From Nanobdellota archaeon (GTDB lineage Archaea > Nanobdellota > Nanobdellia > Pacearchaeales > GW2011-AR1), in the NCBI GenBank assembly GCA_018829425.1, contig JAHJUA010000056.1, forward strand, positions 1 through 6,023: 6,023 nt of DNA, read 5' to 3'. The notes beneath the pieces are model-generated. The model saw nothing but the letters and a program-made list of their open reading frames with translations, was not told the origin of the DNA and did no database searches. Below are positions 1-5,998 of the stretch, piece after piece (position 1 is the first letter of the stretch; every line of letters begins with the position of its first letter). The position numbers were made by a program, and so were the translations under genes.

Positions 1-550
1 AAGGAATTCCCAAATCACTTGCAAGTCCGCTGTAGTTGCTGTTATACTTTGAAATAAGCGCGCCGATTTTTGACTCAAAAACGTAACTATCGTTTTTCAC
101 GCCGCCAATAAAATATCCTTTAGGGTCGCACCCCGAGCTGCCGGTGATTCCCTCGAACTCATTAGATGTATAAAACCTAAAGAACCTTCCCCCACTAATA
201 TTCAAGCGCAGGTGAGTTACCCCTGAACCCGTGGTACCAACCTCAAGAGTATTATCATTTTCATCTTTTGCGATTATTCTTTCACTTATATCATTCTCAC
301 TGAAGAACCCCTCCAATTGAACACAGGATAATCCATTATCTGGGATAGATGCTGCCCCAGTAACCAGCGAGGCAGAACTTTCTCTAACAATCCCATTTTT
401 CACGAACTCAAGCAAACCATCTTTATTTTCCTGAACCACCGTCGGCTGCAGAACTATGTAAACAAAAACAACAAAGGAAACGAAAATGACAAACGAAAGA
501 ATAACACCCACATGCGAGCCCCTTCGGTTTTCTCTTTTTATGTATGCCAT
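1..550 (-). CDS. Pilin-like (minor pseudopilin-type) surface protein, C-terminus cut by window edge
   Basis: The reading frame is open from ATG at 550 to the left edge (183 whole codons), so the C-terminus is missing. Seen: a short basic N-terminus (MAYIKRENRRG), one strongly hydrophobic helix at about residues 14-36, then a soluble domain. RRG at 9-11 followed by S12 resembles an archaeal class III prepilin peptidase site, but position +5 would be Val16 rather than Glu. The soluble part has two cysteines (76 and 141), which could form a disulfide outside the cell, and three N-X-S sequons (N117, N153, N172). The start is well supported: it directly follows the stop of the upstream TadC-like gene and has AGGAGG four bases ahead. 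Position at the end of a pilus operon suggests a minor subunit or tip protein. This is inferred; a plain N-terminally anchored surface protein is the alternative. Confidence 0.75.
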   Translation of the reverse strand, partial: MAYIKRENRRGSHVGVILSFVIFVSFVVFVYIVLQPTVVQENKDGLLEFVKNGIVRESSASLVTGAASIPDNGLSCVQLEGFFSENDISERIIAKDENDNTLEVGTTGSGVTHLRLNISGGRFFRFYTSNEFEGITGSSGCDPKGYFIGGVKNDSYVFESKIGALISKYNSNYSGLASDLGIP

Positions 551-1399
551 CTATCCTCCTAAAATTACTCCTGCTCCTGACGAAATCATGAACGCAAGCA
601 GCATCAGTATGAATGAGTGTTTAACCCCTGCTTTCATATTATCTGCAGAAAGTTTCCCAACGACCAAACCTGTAAAGAGTCCTTGAACAAGCAAAAGGTA
701 AAGGAAAGACGACGAAACTTCCTGGTTGCTTATTTCATTCCCGCCACCTCCGATACCGCCGCCAAGAGCCCCCAACCCAGAACCAGTTACAGGTGCTATT
801 CCTGTAAGCAAAGGAAGTATCTGATACTGCAAAACGAGAATGATAACTATGAACACAAAGAAAATAATGTAACCCTGAACGACAAGAGTCGAAATCGAAG
901 CCTCTCTTTCCTTTTTTAGTTTGTCGGACATGCTCACAGCTTCAGTAACCGATTCAAGTATCCCGCCTATCTCCCCTCCACTTTTTTCCGCCTGACTTAT
1001 CAAGGTGAGGGAACGAGAAATTGTTTTGTTATCAACGTCGTGAGAAAAAGTCTGAAGTGCCCTATTCAAAGTAATTCCCATCGCGATCTGGTTCGCCATC
1101 TTTTTTATGTTCTCGCTCAAAACTCCGTACGATTTGTCCTTGACGTTTAGTATGCTTTTGCTTATCGGCGTTCCTGTTTTAACACTTTCAACGAGATTTC
1201 TCGCGAATTCAAGAAACATTTCTTCCTTTTCTGCTGAGACTCTCGTCTCATTAATCAATGAAAATATGAACGGGAACGCTCCAATTAAAACTCCAAGTCC
1301 CATAACAAAGAATGAAAATCTGCTTCCTACAAAGAACGAAGCTCCCATGAAGACGACTGCGACTATTAATCCAATCCAATGTACTTTTTTTATTTCCAT
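551..1399 (-). CDS. Type II secretion/pilus F-family (TadC/FlaJ-like) platform protein, second copy
   Basis: An inner-membrane platform protein of the archaeal pilus assembly machine, 282 aa; the family transmits ATPase motion to the growing filament. Seen: two N-terminal membrane segments (about 8-25 and 30-48), a cytoplasmic F domain (about 57-170) with the characteristic QAEKSGGEIGGILE at 136-149, a membrane segment at about 172-194, a glycine-rich loop (199-220), and two further segments (about 230-250 and 260-281). GLVVGKLSADNMKAGVKHS at 243-261 matches the C-terminal pattern typical of FlaJ/TadC proteins. It probably forms a heteromeric platform with the larger F-family protein encoded two genes upstream. 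The start follows the 99-aa gene's stop after one base; a weak AGGA lies about 10 bases ahead. The family is clear; which filament it builds is not. Confidence 0.92.
   Translation of the reverse strand: MEIKKVHWIGLIVAVVFMGASFFVGSRFSFFVMGLGVLIGAFPFIFSLINETRVSAEKEEMFLEFARNLVESVKTGTPISKSILNVKDKSYGVLSENIKKMANQIAMGITLNRALQTFSHDVDNKTISRSLTLISQAEKSGGEIGGILESVTEAVSMSDKLKKEREASISTLVVQGYIIFFVFIVIILVLQYQILPLLTGIAPVTGSGLGALGGGIGGGGNEISNQEVSSSFLYLLLVQGLFTGLVVGKLSADNMKAGVKHSFILMLLAFMISSGAGVILGG
555..560 (-). promoter_or_regulatory. Strong Shine-Dalgarno site for the pilin-like gene
   Basis: AGGAGG on the minus strand lies inside the last codons of the preceding TadC-like gene, four bases before the ATG at 550. 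It is the best ribosome-binding site in the window and fixes the start of the partial gene. It contrasts with the first genes of each cluster, which have none. Confidence 0.75.
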
Positions 1400-1400
1400 C

Positions 1401-1700
1401 TTATATTGTTCCTGTAATCATTGTATAAACATACGTCAGCAACAGAATTAATGCTGAAGCAAGATAAGTAACTCTAAACCATCCTCTTGCATAATAAATT
1501 GAAGTTGGTATTAAAAGAAAAAGAAAAAGTGCAATGTACATGAGAGAAAAATAGGCTTCTAATGCCGGGAAAATAATTGTTGCTAGCTTTATTATCGCAC
1601 TCACTATGAAAAGCAAACCACTACCAGCAAGTATCCCAAATATAATATCTGATGTGTGCCCTTCAATTTTATCTATTTGTTTAATTATATTCATTTCCAT
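1401..1700 (-). CDS. Small three-helix membrane protein between the two F-family genes (unknown function)
   Basis: A 99-aa protein I do not recognise. It has a short charged cytoplasmic-looking N-terminus (about 1-17, with KQIDKIEGH) and three hydrophobic segments at about 19-42, 50-68 and 76-96, with the basic turn YYARGWFR (69-76) between the last two. It has no catalytic motif or cysteines. It is a real gene rather than a spacer: it starts one base after the upstream F-family stop, stops one base before the next F-family start, and GGAG at 1711-1708 sits seven bases before its ATG. A second in-frame ATG two codons on (1694) is a less well spaced alternative. Its constant contact with the two platform genes suggests it is a membrane partner or stabiliser of the platform. 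That is inference from position only. Confidence 0.82.
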   Translation of the reverse strand: MEMNIIKQIDKIEGHTSDIIFGILAGSGLLFIVSAIIKLATIIFPALEAYFSLMYIALFLFLLIPTSIYYARGWFRVTYLASALILLLTYVYTMITGTI

Positions 1701-1701
1701 T

Positions 1702-3126
1702 TTATTGCTCCGTTTGCCTTAACTGAAGGAACCCGAGGAAAATTGCGTTAATCACTACAACTGCTGTTATGATGACGACAGTAATCATTCCTGGGCTAAG
1801 CGCTATTCCCAACCCGCTGATTCTCATCATCATAAGTAAAAGCATAAGGACCATAGGCGAAGCGATAACGACGCTGATATAAATGTCCATGAAAGTTTCA
1901 GAAGCCTTGCTCTGTTTCTCAATATCAAGTCTATATTCAAACAAAAGGCTCTGCGACCTTTTTTCAAAAAATACTGAAAGATTTCCACCAGAAGTTATTG
2001 TAGTCGCTAATCCATTAAAGAGTTCAGAAAGTTTTTTACTCGGACTATTGAATGCTCTATTTCTCAACGCAGTAACGAGGTCGTAACCATAAACATTTAT
2101 TTCGTTCTGAAGTTTTATCAGTTCTCTTTCAATTTTAGGATACTCTTTCGTGGAAATAATTATATCAAAAAGTTTGCTTGGTTCTATCATCGAACTTGAA
2201 ATCGCGGACATGTGAATTGTTGCGAAAGGAAGTTCTGCATTGATTCCTCTTTCAATAGATTTTCTTTCCATTGAAGGATACAAATATCCAAAAATGAATG
2301 TCAAGGCTGGCACAAGGATAAGAATCCAAATGAATTTCATAAGTCTTGTGAGGATGCCCCCTTCTCCGAGAGTTATGAATGGCGGCGCTGCACTCACACT
2401 GAAAAACAAAAAGAAAATAACCGCAAAAAATGAGACAACTGTTGCAATAAGTGTTGAAAAGAAAATCGCAGAAATGTATGACTTTGGAACAATCTCCATG
2501 TTTGATTTGATAAGATCTCTTCCAAGGTTATGGAACATTCCTTTGTCGAGAAGAGATGTTGAAAAATTATAAAACATATTGCCAGAAATTTTCATGTAGC
2601 TGCTCGGGGTTCTATCTCTTTTTACTACTACCTTATTCTCTTTTTTCTTCATCCTCTTCATTGTGAGTTTTTCCATCCGAGTCAATTTGAAGTCTCCACT
2701 ATTGTTGTAGATTACTTTTGTTGGTTGAGGAATTTGCGCCCCAGCATTAATCATTGGAGGATTCTGTTCTGGACTTGGTTTGAAGTTTCGAAATTCTTCT
2801 GGAGAAATTGCCTGGATTGCAGGAGTAACTGGAAGAGTCTGGAACTTTTTTTTACCTTCCTCTTCATCATTTTCTGGAGCCGATTGTGGGGCAAGAGATT
2901 TTGAGAGCATAACTTCTTTAGTGATAGTTATTGCTTCCTGCCCAGTAATTTTAAGTAATCTTGTCAAAGATTCAATTTGGGAAGAAGCCATTTTTCTTTC
3001 TTCATTTGATCTTGCTTTTTGAACATGTTCCAAAAGCGAGCCGAGCTCGCTAATCATTTTTTTCTCACGCGCGATTCGCTGTCCAAGTTCTTCAATTGTT
3101 ATTGCTTTGTATGCGCCTCTCGCCAT
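1702..3126 (-). CDS. Type II secretion/pilus F-family (TadC/FlaJ-like) platform protein with long N-terminal extension
   Basis: First membrane platform protein of the pilus machine, 474 aa. Seen, in order: a predicted helical, charged segment (about 10-75) likely to form a coiled coil or hairpin; a Pro/Gln/Glu-rich, probably disordered linker (about 78-140); a very basic stretch (about 149-172, with KRMKKKENK); membrane segments at about 217-243 and 263-283; a cytoplasmic F domain (about 288-405) with ELPFATIHMSAISSS (298-312) and the SGG motif at 379-381; and two C-terminal membrane segments (about 411-434 and 444-467). The F domain and membrane layout are those of archaeal FlaJ/TadC proteins. 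The roughly 215 residues before the first membrane segment are unusual and could contact the ATPase or the 56-aa protein upstream. The start codon shares one base with that protein's stop (TAATG), suggesting translational coupling. It has no good Shine-Dalgarno site. Confidence 0.92.
   Translation of the reverse strand: MARGAYKAITIEELGQRIAREKKMISELGSLLEHVQKARSNEERKMASSQIESLTRLLKITGQEAITITKEVMLSKSLAPQSAPENDEEEGKKKFQTLPVTPAIQAISPEEFRNFKPSPEQNPPMINAGAQIPQPTKVIYNNSGDFKLTRMEKLTMKRMKKKENKVVVKRDRTPSSYMKISGNMFYNFSTSLLDKGMFHNLGRDLIKSNMEIVPKSYISAIFFSTLIATVVSFFAVIFFLFFSVSAAPPFITLGEGGILTRLMKFIWILILVPALTFIFGYLYPSMERKSIERGINAELPFATIHMSAISSSMIEPSKLFDIIISTKEYPKIERELIKLQNEINVYGYDLVTALRNRAFNSPSKKLSELFNGLATTITSGGNLSVFFEKRSQSLLFEYRLDIEKQSKASETFMDIYISVVIASPMVLMLLLMMMRISGLGIALSPGMITVVIITAVVVINAIFLGFLQLRQTEQ
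1708..1711 (-). promoter_or_regulatory. Shine-Dalgarno site for the 99-aa membrane protein
   Basis: GGAG on the minus strand, with a seven-base spacer to the ATG at 1700, lies in the final codons of the preceding F-family gene. It favours the ATG at 1700 over the in-frame ATG at 1694. Confidence 0.55.
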
Positions 3127-3296
3127 TATCTTTCAATCAATCCCAGAATTCTTCTCTGTGTAAGGATTACCTCCCTTTTCATCTTGTTAAAAGTTTCAGA
3201 ATCTTCTTTCCCATAAGCTTCTTTCAACCGCACGAACGCACTCTCAAGAGTTCTAACGAGTTGGCCCAAAATCTGAATGTCACCTTCCTTTACCAT
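3126..3296 (-). CDS. 56-aa charged helical protein at the head of the platform operon (unknown function)
   Basis: A short open frame from ATG at 3296 to TAA at 3128-3126, whose last base is the first base of the next gene's ATG. The protein begins MVKEGDIQILGQLVRTLESA and ends RRILGLIER. It looks like two amphipathic helices (about 6-29 and 34-55) joined by a polar turn (GKEDSE), with no membrane segment and no cysteine. Support for it being real comes from the 1-nt overlap with the F-family start, helix-like spacing of hydrophobic residues, and a TATA-like box about 27 bases before its ATG with no Shine-Dalgarno site, as for leaderless archaeal transcripts. Gene position suggests a cytoplasmic helper of the F-family protein, whose own N-terminus is also a charged helical region. 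Function is unknown. Confidence 0.75.
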   Translation of the reverse strand: MVKEGDIQILGQLVRTLESAFVRLKEAYGKEDSETFNKMKREVILTQRRILGLIER

Positions 3297-3319
3297 CAAA
3301 GAAAAAGCATATTCGCGTT

Positions 3320-3332
3320 ATTAAATATTTTC
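3320..3332 (-). promoter_or_regulatory. Probable archaeal promoter (BRE + TATA) of the platform operon
   Basis: On the minus strand a purine-rich GAAAA (3332-3328) runs into TATTTAAT (3327-3320). The box centre lies about 27 bases before the ATG at 3296, the spacing expected if transcription begins at or next to the start codon. No Shine-Dalgarno sequence precedes that ATG, in keeping with a leaderless mRNA. The region is AT-rich, so a chance match is possible. Confidence 0.5.
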
Positions 3333-3370
3333 ATTGAATTTGTAATATATCTTTTCTTATACAATAATCC

Positions 3371-3378
3371 TTTTATAC
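3371..3378 (+). promoter_or_regulatory. Probable TATA box for the reversed 147-aa gene
   Basis: TTTTATAC on the plus strand is centred about 25 bases before the ATG at 3399, with no Shine-Dalgarno sequence between. This fits leaderless transcription of the plus-strand gene. It lies about 45 bases from the oppositely directed promoter, making the 102-bp gap a divergent promoter region. Confidence 0.45.
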
Positions 3379-3398
3379 TCTAATTTATATGATGCTTC

Positions 3399-3842
3399 AT
3401 GGCAAATGCCACAAACATAAATGACCCCCTTACAAGATTTTTCAAGGGAGTGCCCATAACTTACAACGCTGAAAGGGACACTGCAAAGACTCTCTTAACC
3501 TTAAAACATCGGGGAGAAAGCACGTGGCAGCACGGGCGTAATCATGAATATGGAATTGTTCTAAAAGTTTCATGGTGGATAAGTCCTGATAATGTAGCAT
3601 CCGACGTTCAATTATCCCCAGATAATTTTGATTTTGGATTTACCCGTGAACCTTCATTTTCAGGTTTATTTAAGACACTCCATGGATATGCCGGACCAAT
3701 TACAGACATGCTTTCTCACTCAAGAGGTCCGCCACTACCGGATGTTAATGATGTCCGAAGGTGTTTCTATTCTCTGGAAGACCAAGTAACAGCTGATTTT
3801 GAGAACCCTGAATTTGTGAAATATTTTTATCCCAAAAGATAA
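3399..3842 (+). CDS. Hypothetical 147-aa soluble protein on the opposite strand
   Basis: I do not recognise this protein. It is the only convincing plus-strand gene in the window: it is 147 aa, fills the space between the ATPase and the platform operon, and has no competing minus-strand gene. It has no signal peptide, membrane segment, nucleotide-binding motif or cysteine cluster (a single Cys near residue 122). Visible points are an HGRNHEYG stretch (45-52), a paired Trp in VSWWISPDN (57-65), and an aromatic, acidic C-terminus ending KYFYPKR. It reads as a small mixed alpha/beta cytoplasmic protein. The start at 3399 is favoured by a TATA-like box about 25 bases ahead; an ATG at 3392 is in another frame and stops after ten codons. 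Its stop at 3840-3842 is one base from the ATPase stop on the other strand. There is no sign in the sequence that it belongs to the pilus machine. Confidence 0.7.
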   Translation: MANATNINDPLTRFFKGVPITYNAERDTAKTLLTLKHRGESTWQHGRNHEYGIVLKVSWWISPDNVASDVQLSPDNFDFGFTREPSFSGLFKTLHGYAGPITDMLSHSRGPPLPDVNDVRRCFYSLEDQVTADFENPEFVKYFYPKR

Positions 3843-3843
3843 T

Positions 3844-5388
3844 TTACCGAACGCCGAACTTCTGCAAAACTTCCCCTGGCTTTTTGTAATACTGCGTAAC
3901 ATAATCTTGAAATTGCTGGAAGTCGAAAATTTTGGCTTCATACATTTTGTAAATCAGCTGCGCCCGTTTTCTGAATTCTTCCTGAAGTTCTTTTGTTGTG
4001 ATTCCAAATCTTTCAGAAATCTTCCCAAATATTTTGCTGTTCTTTTTGAAATAAAATTGGTCTTCTTTTGCATTCCAAGTGAAAGGCGTGTTCGTCAGCG
4101 CGACTCCGTCAGAGGTTACGTTTATTATCTCAACTATCTCTCTAAGTTTTCTCGTTTCGTGCTTGTCTACAATCGCGTGAGTCATAATACAAACGCAATC
4201 AAGAACATTAAGTAGCGTCGGTGAAAGTTCAATCGGCGGCGTCTCAAGTCTTTTTATAACTGTATCAACAGAATCTGCGTGCATGGTGCTTATGGAAGAG
4301 TGACCAGATGCCATACCCTGGAACAGAACATATGCTTCTTTACCTCTGACCTCACCAACGATAACATAGTCAGGATTCTGTCTGAACGACGCTCTAAGCA
4401 AAGTGAAAAGGTCAACCTCCCCAATTCCCCCGGCGCCAATTGCACCACGCGAAACGCTAGGCAACCAGTTTTCTCTAGGAAGATTCAATTCACGCGTATC
4501 TTCAATAGAAACAACTCTCGCCTCTGGCGGAATAAAGAACGCAATAGCATTAAGCAGCGTCGTTTTTCCAGATGAAGTTCCCCCCGTAATCAACAAGTTC
4601 ATTTTATATTGAACAAGAATCCAAAGATAAGCAAGCATCTCAGGACTTAAAGTTCTGAACGCAATAAGTTGCGGCGGCGTCCAAGGAGTTTTAGTGAACT
4701 TTCGGATTGTGAATGTCGGACCTCTGGATGTTATGTCTGGGGTGTAAGTTGCGTTTACACGACTTCCATCTGGAAGAGTTCCATCGAGAATCGGCGACGC
4801 GTAAGAGATGTGCTTCCCGCTTCTTTGCGAAAGTTTTTCAACAAAATTTTCAAGCCTTTCCATGTCGGTAAAAACAAGACTCGTTTTAAGATTCCTAAAA
4901 ACTCGATGAACAATATAAACAGGATGGTTCGCCCCGTTACACTCAATATCTTCAACAAAATAATCTTTCAATAGAGGATCTATTTCATTAAAACCAACAA
5001 AATCCCGAACCAGATAATAATATATTTTTTTGTAAGTTTCATAAGACATATTTATTCCGAGTTCAAACGCAATCATCTTGAATCTTTGATCTATATAATT
5101 GAGCAGCGAGTCCAAATCTTTCTCCACAATTGTGTCAAAGTCTATCATGTCCCTCATCGCTGTGAGTATCTGTTCTCTGAAATATACTTCTGTCTGGTCC
5201 AAAATTGGTTCTTCAATTGAGTAAACAACTTCATAAATTTTAGGGTCCCAGTAAATATGGATGAACGCAAAAGGAGAAATCACACTGTATCTCACATCGA
5301 TAGTCGTTTTGTCTTTCACTCTTTTCAGCGCCGGCACCTCTGGCGAAAAATCCATCGCGACTCGGGGGTAATCTTTTATTCCTGCCAT
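3844..5388 (-). CDS. Archaeal type II/IV secretion system (GspE/VirB11-like) pilus assembly ATPase
   Basis: Cytoplasmic hexameric ATPase that drives filament assembly through the F-family membrane platform, 514 aa, close to the usual length for archaeal members. Seen: an N-terminal beta-rich region (about 30-70) with ISPFAFIHIYWD; a helical N2-type region ending in FVEDIECNG (144-152); the LPDGSRVN turn (205-212); Walker A GGTSSGKTT (269-277); the Asp box SIEDTREL (294-301); Walker B-like VIVGEVRGKEA (342-352, Glu346); and the His box GHSSISTMHADS (362-373, His363 and His370). A helical C-terminal region follows (about 451-514), as in FlaI/GspE2 relatives. All nucleotide-binding motifs are intact, so it should be active. 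The start is one base after the pilin stop and has no clear Shine-Dalgarno site, so translation probably depends on the pilin gene. Assembly rather than retraction is inferred from its operon with a pilin. Confidence 0.96.
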   Translation of the reverse strand: MAGIKDYPRVAMDFSPEVPALKRVKDKTTIDVRYSVISPFAFIHIYWDPKIYEVVYSIEEPILDQTEVYFREQILTAMRDMIDFDTIVEKDLDSLLNYIDQRFKMIAFELGINMSYETYKKIYYYLVRDFVGFNEIDPLLKDYFVEDIECNGANHPVYIVHRVFRNLKTSLVFTDMERLENFVEKLSQRSGKHISYASPILDGTLPDGSRVNATYTPDITSRGPTFTIRKFTKTPWTPPQLIAFRTLSPEMLAYLWILVQYKMNLLITGGTSSGKTTLLNAIAFFIPPEARVVSIEDTRELNLPRENWLPSVSRGAIGAGGIGEVDLFTLLRASFRQNPDYVIVGEVRGKEAYVLFQGMASGHSSISTMHADSVDTVIKRLETPPIELSPTLLNVLDCVCIMTHAIVDKHETRKLREIVEIINVTSDGVALTNTPFTWNAKEDQFYFKKNSKIFGKISERFGITTKELQEEFRKRAQLIYKMYEAKIFDFQQFQDYVTQYYKKPGEVLQKFGVR

Positions 5389-5389
5389 T

Positions 5390-5962
5390 TTAATTTATAG
5401 TATCAAAATTTATTATTGTTTTTCCCAAACCATCTGTTCCTTCATTTGAGATTGAAACTCTGTAAGGTGTTGAAGCTTTTCCAATCTGCCTAATGGTATC
5501 GCTGTTTTGGAATGTGATGTTATATTCCGTTGTGTAATTTAGGGTAAGATTAATATTATACGCGCTACCTAATTCTGCAGTGTAAATATCTATACCCCCA
5601 CTATTAACATTCTCATCTGGTTCGCTGTAAGCGTATCTGCTTTCGATATTAAAAAAAACCTTGTCGTTTCCTCCGTCGATGTTCAGCGTTCCTTTGCTTA
5701 TTCCTAACTTTATAACTCTCTGATTTCCTGAAGTCCCAATGTTGCTCACCACCGAATCAATTTCTTCAAGAACTTTTATGGATTGCTCCACCAATCCTCT
5801 ATCTTGAATCTCTTCTATTTTCGGTTTCACGAAAGCCAAAACAAGTCCTATGAGTGTAAATGCAATCAGCGTGTAGATGACGGTTTCAACCCAAATCTGA
5901 CCGCGCCTACTCCTTCGCGGCAAAATAAGATTACGAATAACAAACCTCTTTTCTCTTGTCAT
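5390..5962 (-). CDS. Archaeal type IV pilin (class III prepilin), likely main filament subunit
   Basis: A secreted filament subunit of 190 aa. Seen: a 21-residue basic leader ending RRSRRG, then a processed N-terminus GQIWVETVIYTLIAF. With cleavage after Gly21 by a FlaK/PibD-type peptidase, Gln22 is +1 and Glu26 is +5, the classic pilin glutamate. A hydrophobic helix runs from about 23 to 45, continues as an amphipathic helix to about 72, and is followed by a beta-rich head. Three N-glycosylation sequons are packed into 13 residues (N138, N142, N148). No cysteines are present. This N-terminal style is typical of pilins in DPANN archaeal genomes. It is first in a two-gene unit with the ATPase. 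A TATA-like box about 25 bases before the ATG and no Shine-Dalgarno site suggest a leaderless mRNA. Processing and filament formation are inferred. Confidence 0.93.
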   Translation of the reverse strand: MTREKRFVIRNLILPRRSRRGQIWVETVIYTLIAFTLIGLVLAFVKPKIEEIQDRGLVEQSIKVLEEIDSVVSNIGTSGNQRVIKLGISKGTLNIDGGNDKVFFNIESRYAYSEPDENVNSGGIDIYTAELGSAYNINLTLNYTTEYNITFQNSDTIRQIGKASTPYRVSISNEGTDGLGKTIINFDTIN

Positions 5963-5983
5963 ATTAATTTAAGCCAGAATTGC

Positions 5984-5998
5984 TTTTAATATTTTTCC
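5984..5998 (-). promoter_or_regulatory. Probable archaeal promoter (BRE + TATA) of the pilin-ATPase unit
   Basis: On the minus strand, GGAAAAA (5998-5992) is followed by TATTAAAA (5991-5984), centred about 25 bases before the pilin ATG at 5962. The spacing fits a leaderless start. The remaining bases to the right edge (5999-6023) are more GC-rich, and I see no gene in them. Confidence 0.5.

Noticed and set aside
486..1451. Plus-strand frames of 66, 100 and 114 codons over the second F-family gene and the start of the pilin-like gene
   Set aside because: They overlap well-supported minus-strand genes, have no recognisable protein features, and are antisense shadows.
3296..3310. Four-codon mini-ORF (ATG at 3310) whose TGA overlaps the 56-aa start
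   Set aside because: The TATA-like box is only about 13 bases from this ATG, so a transcript would probably begin after it; most likely chance.
3392..3424. ATG at 3392 as an alternative start on the plus strand
   Set aside because: It is in a different frame from the 147-aa gene and stops after ten codons; the TATA spacing favours 3399.
3735..3941. Minus-strand 68-codon frame spanning the ATPase end and the reversed gene
   Set aside because: It is out of frame with the ATPase, has no promoter or ribosome site, and its protein shows no coherent features; a shadow frame.
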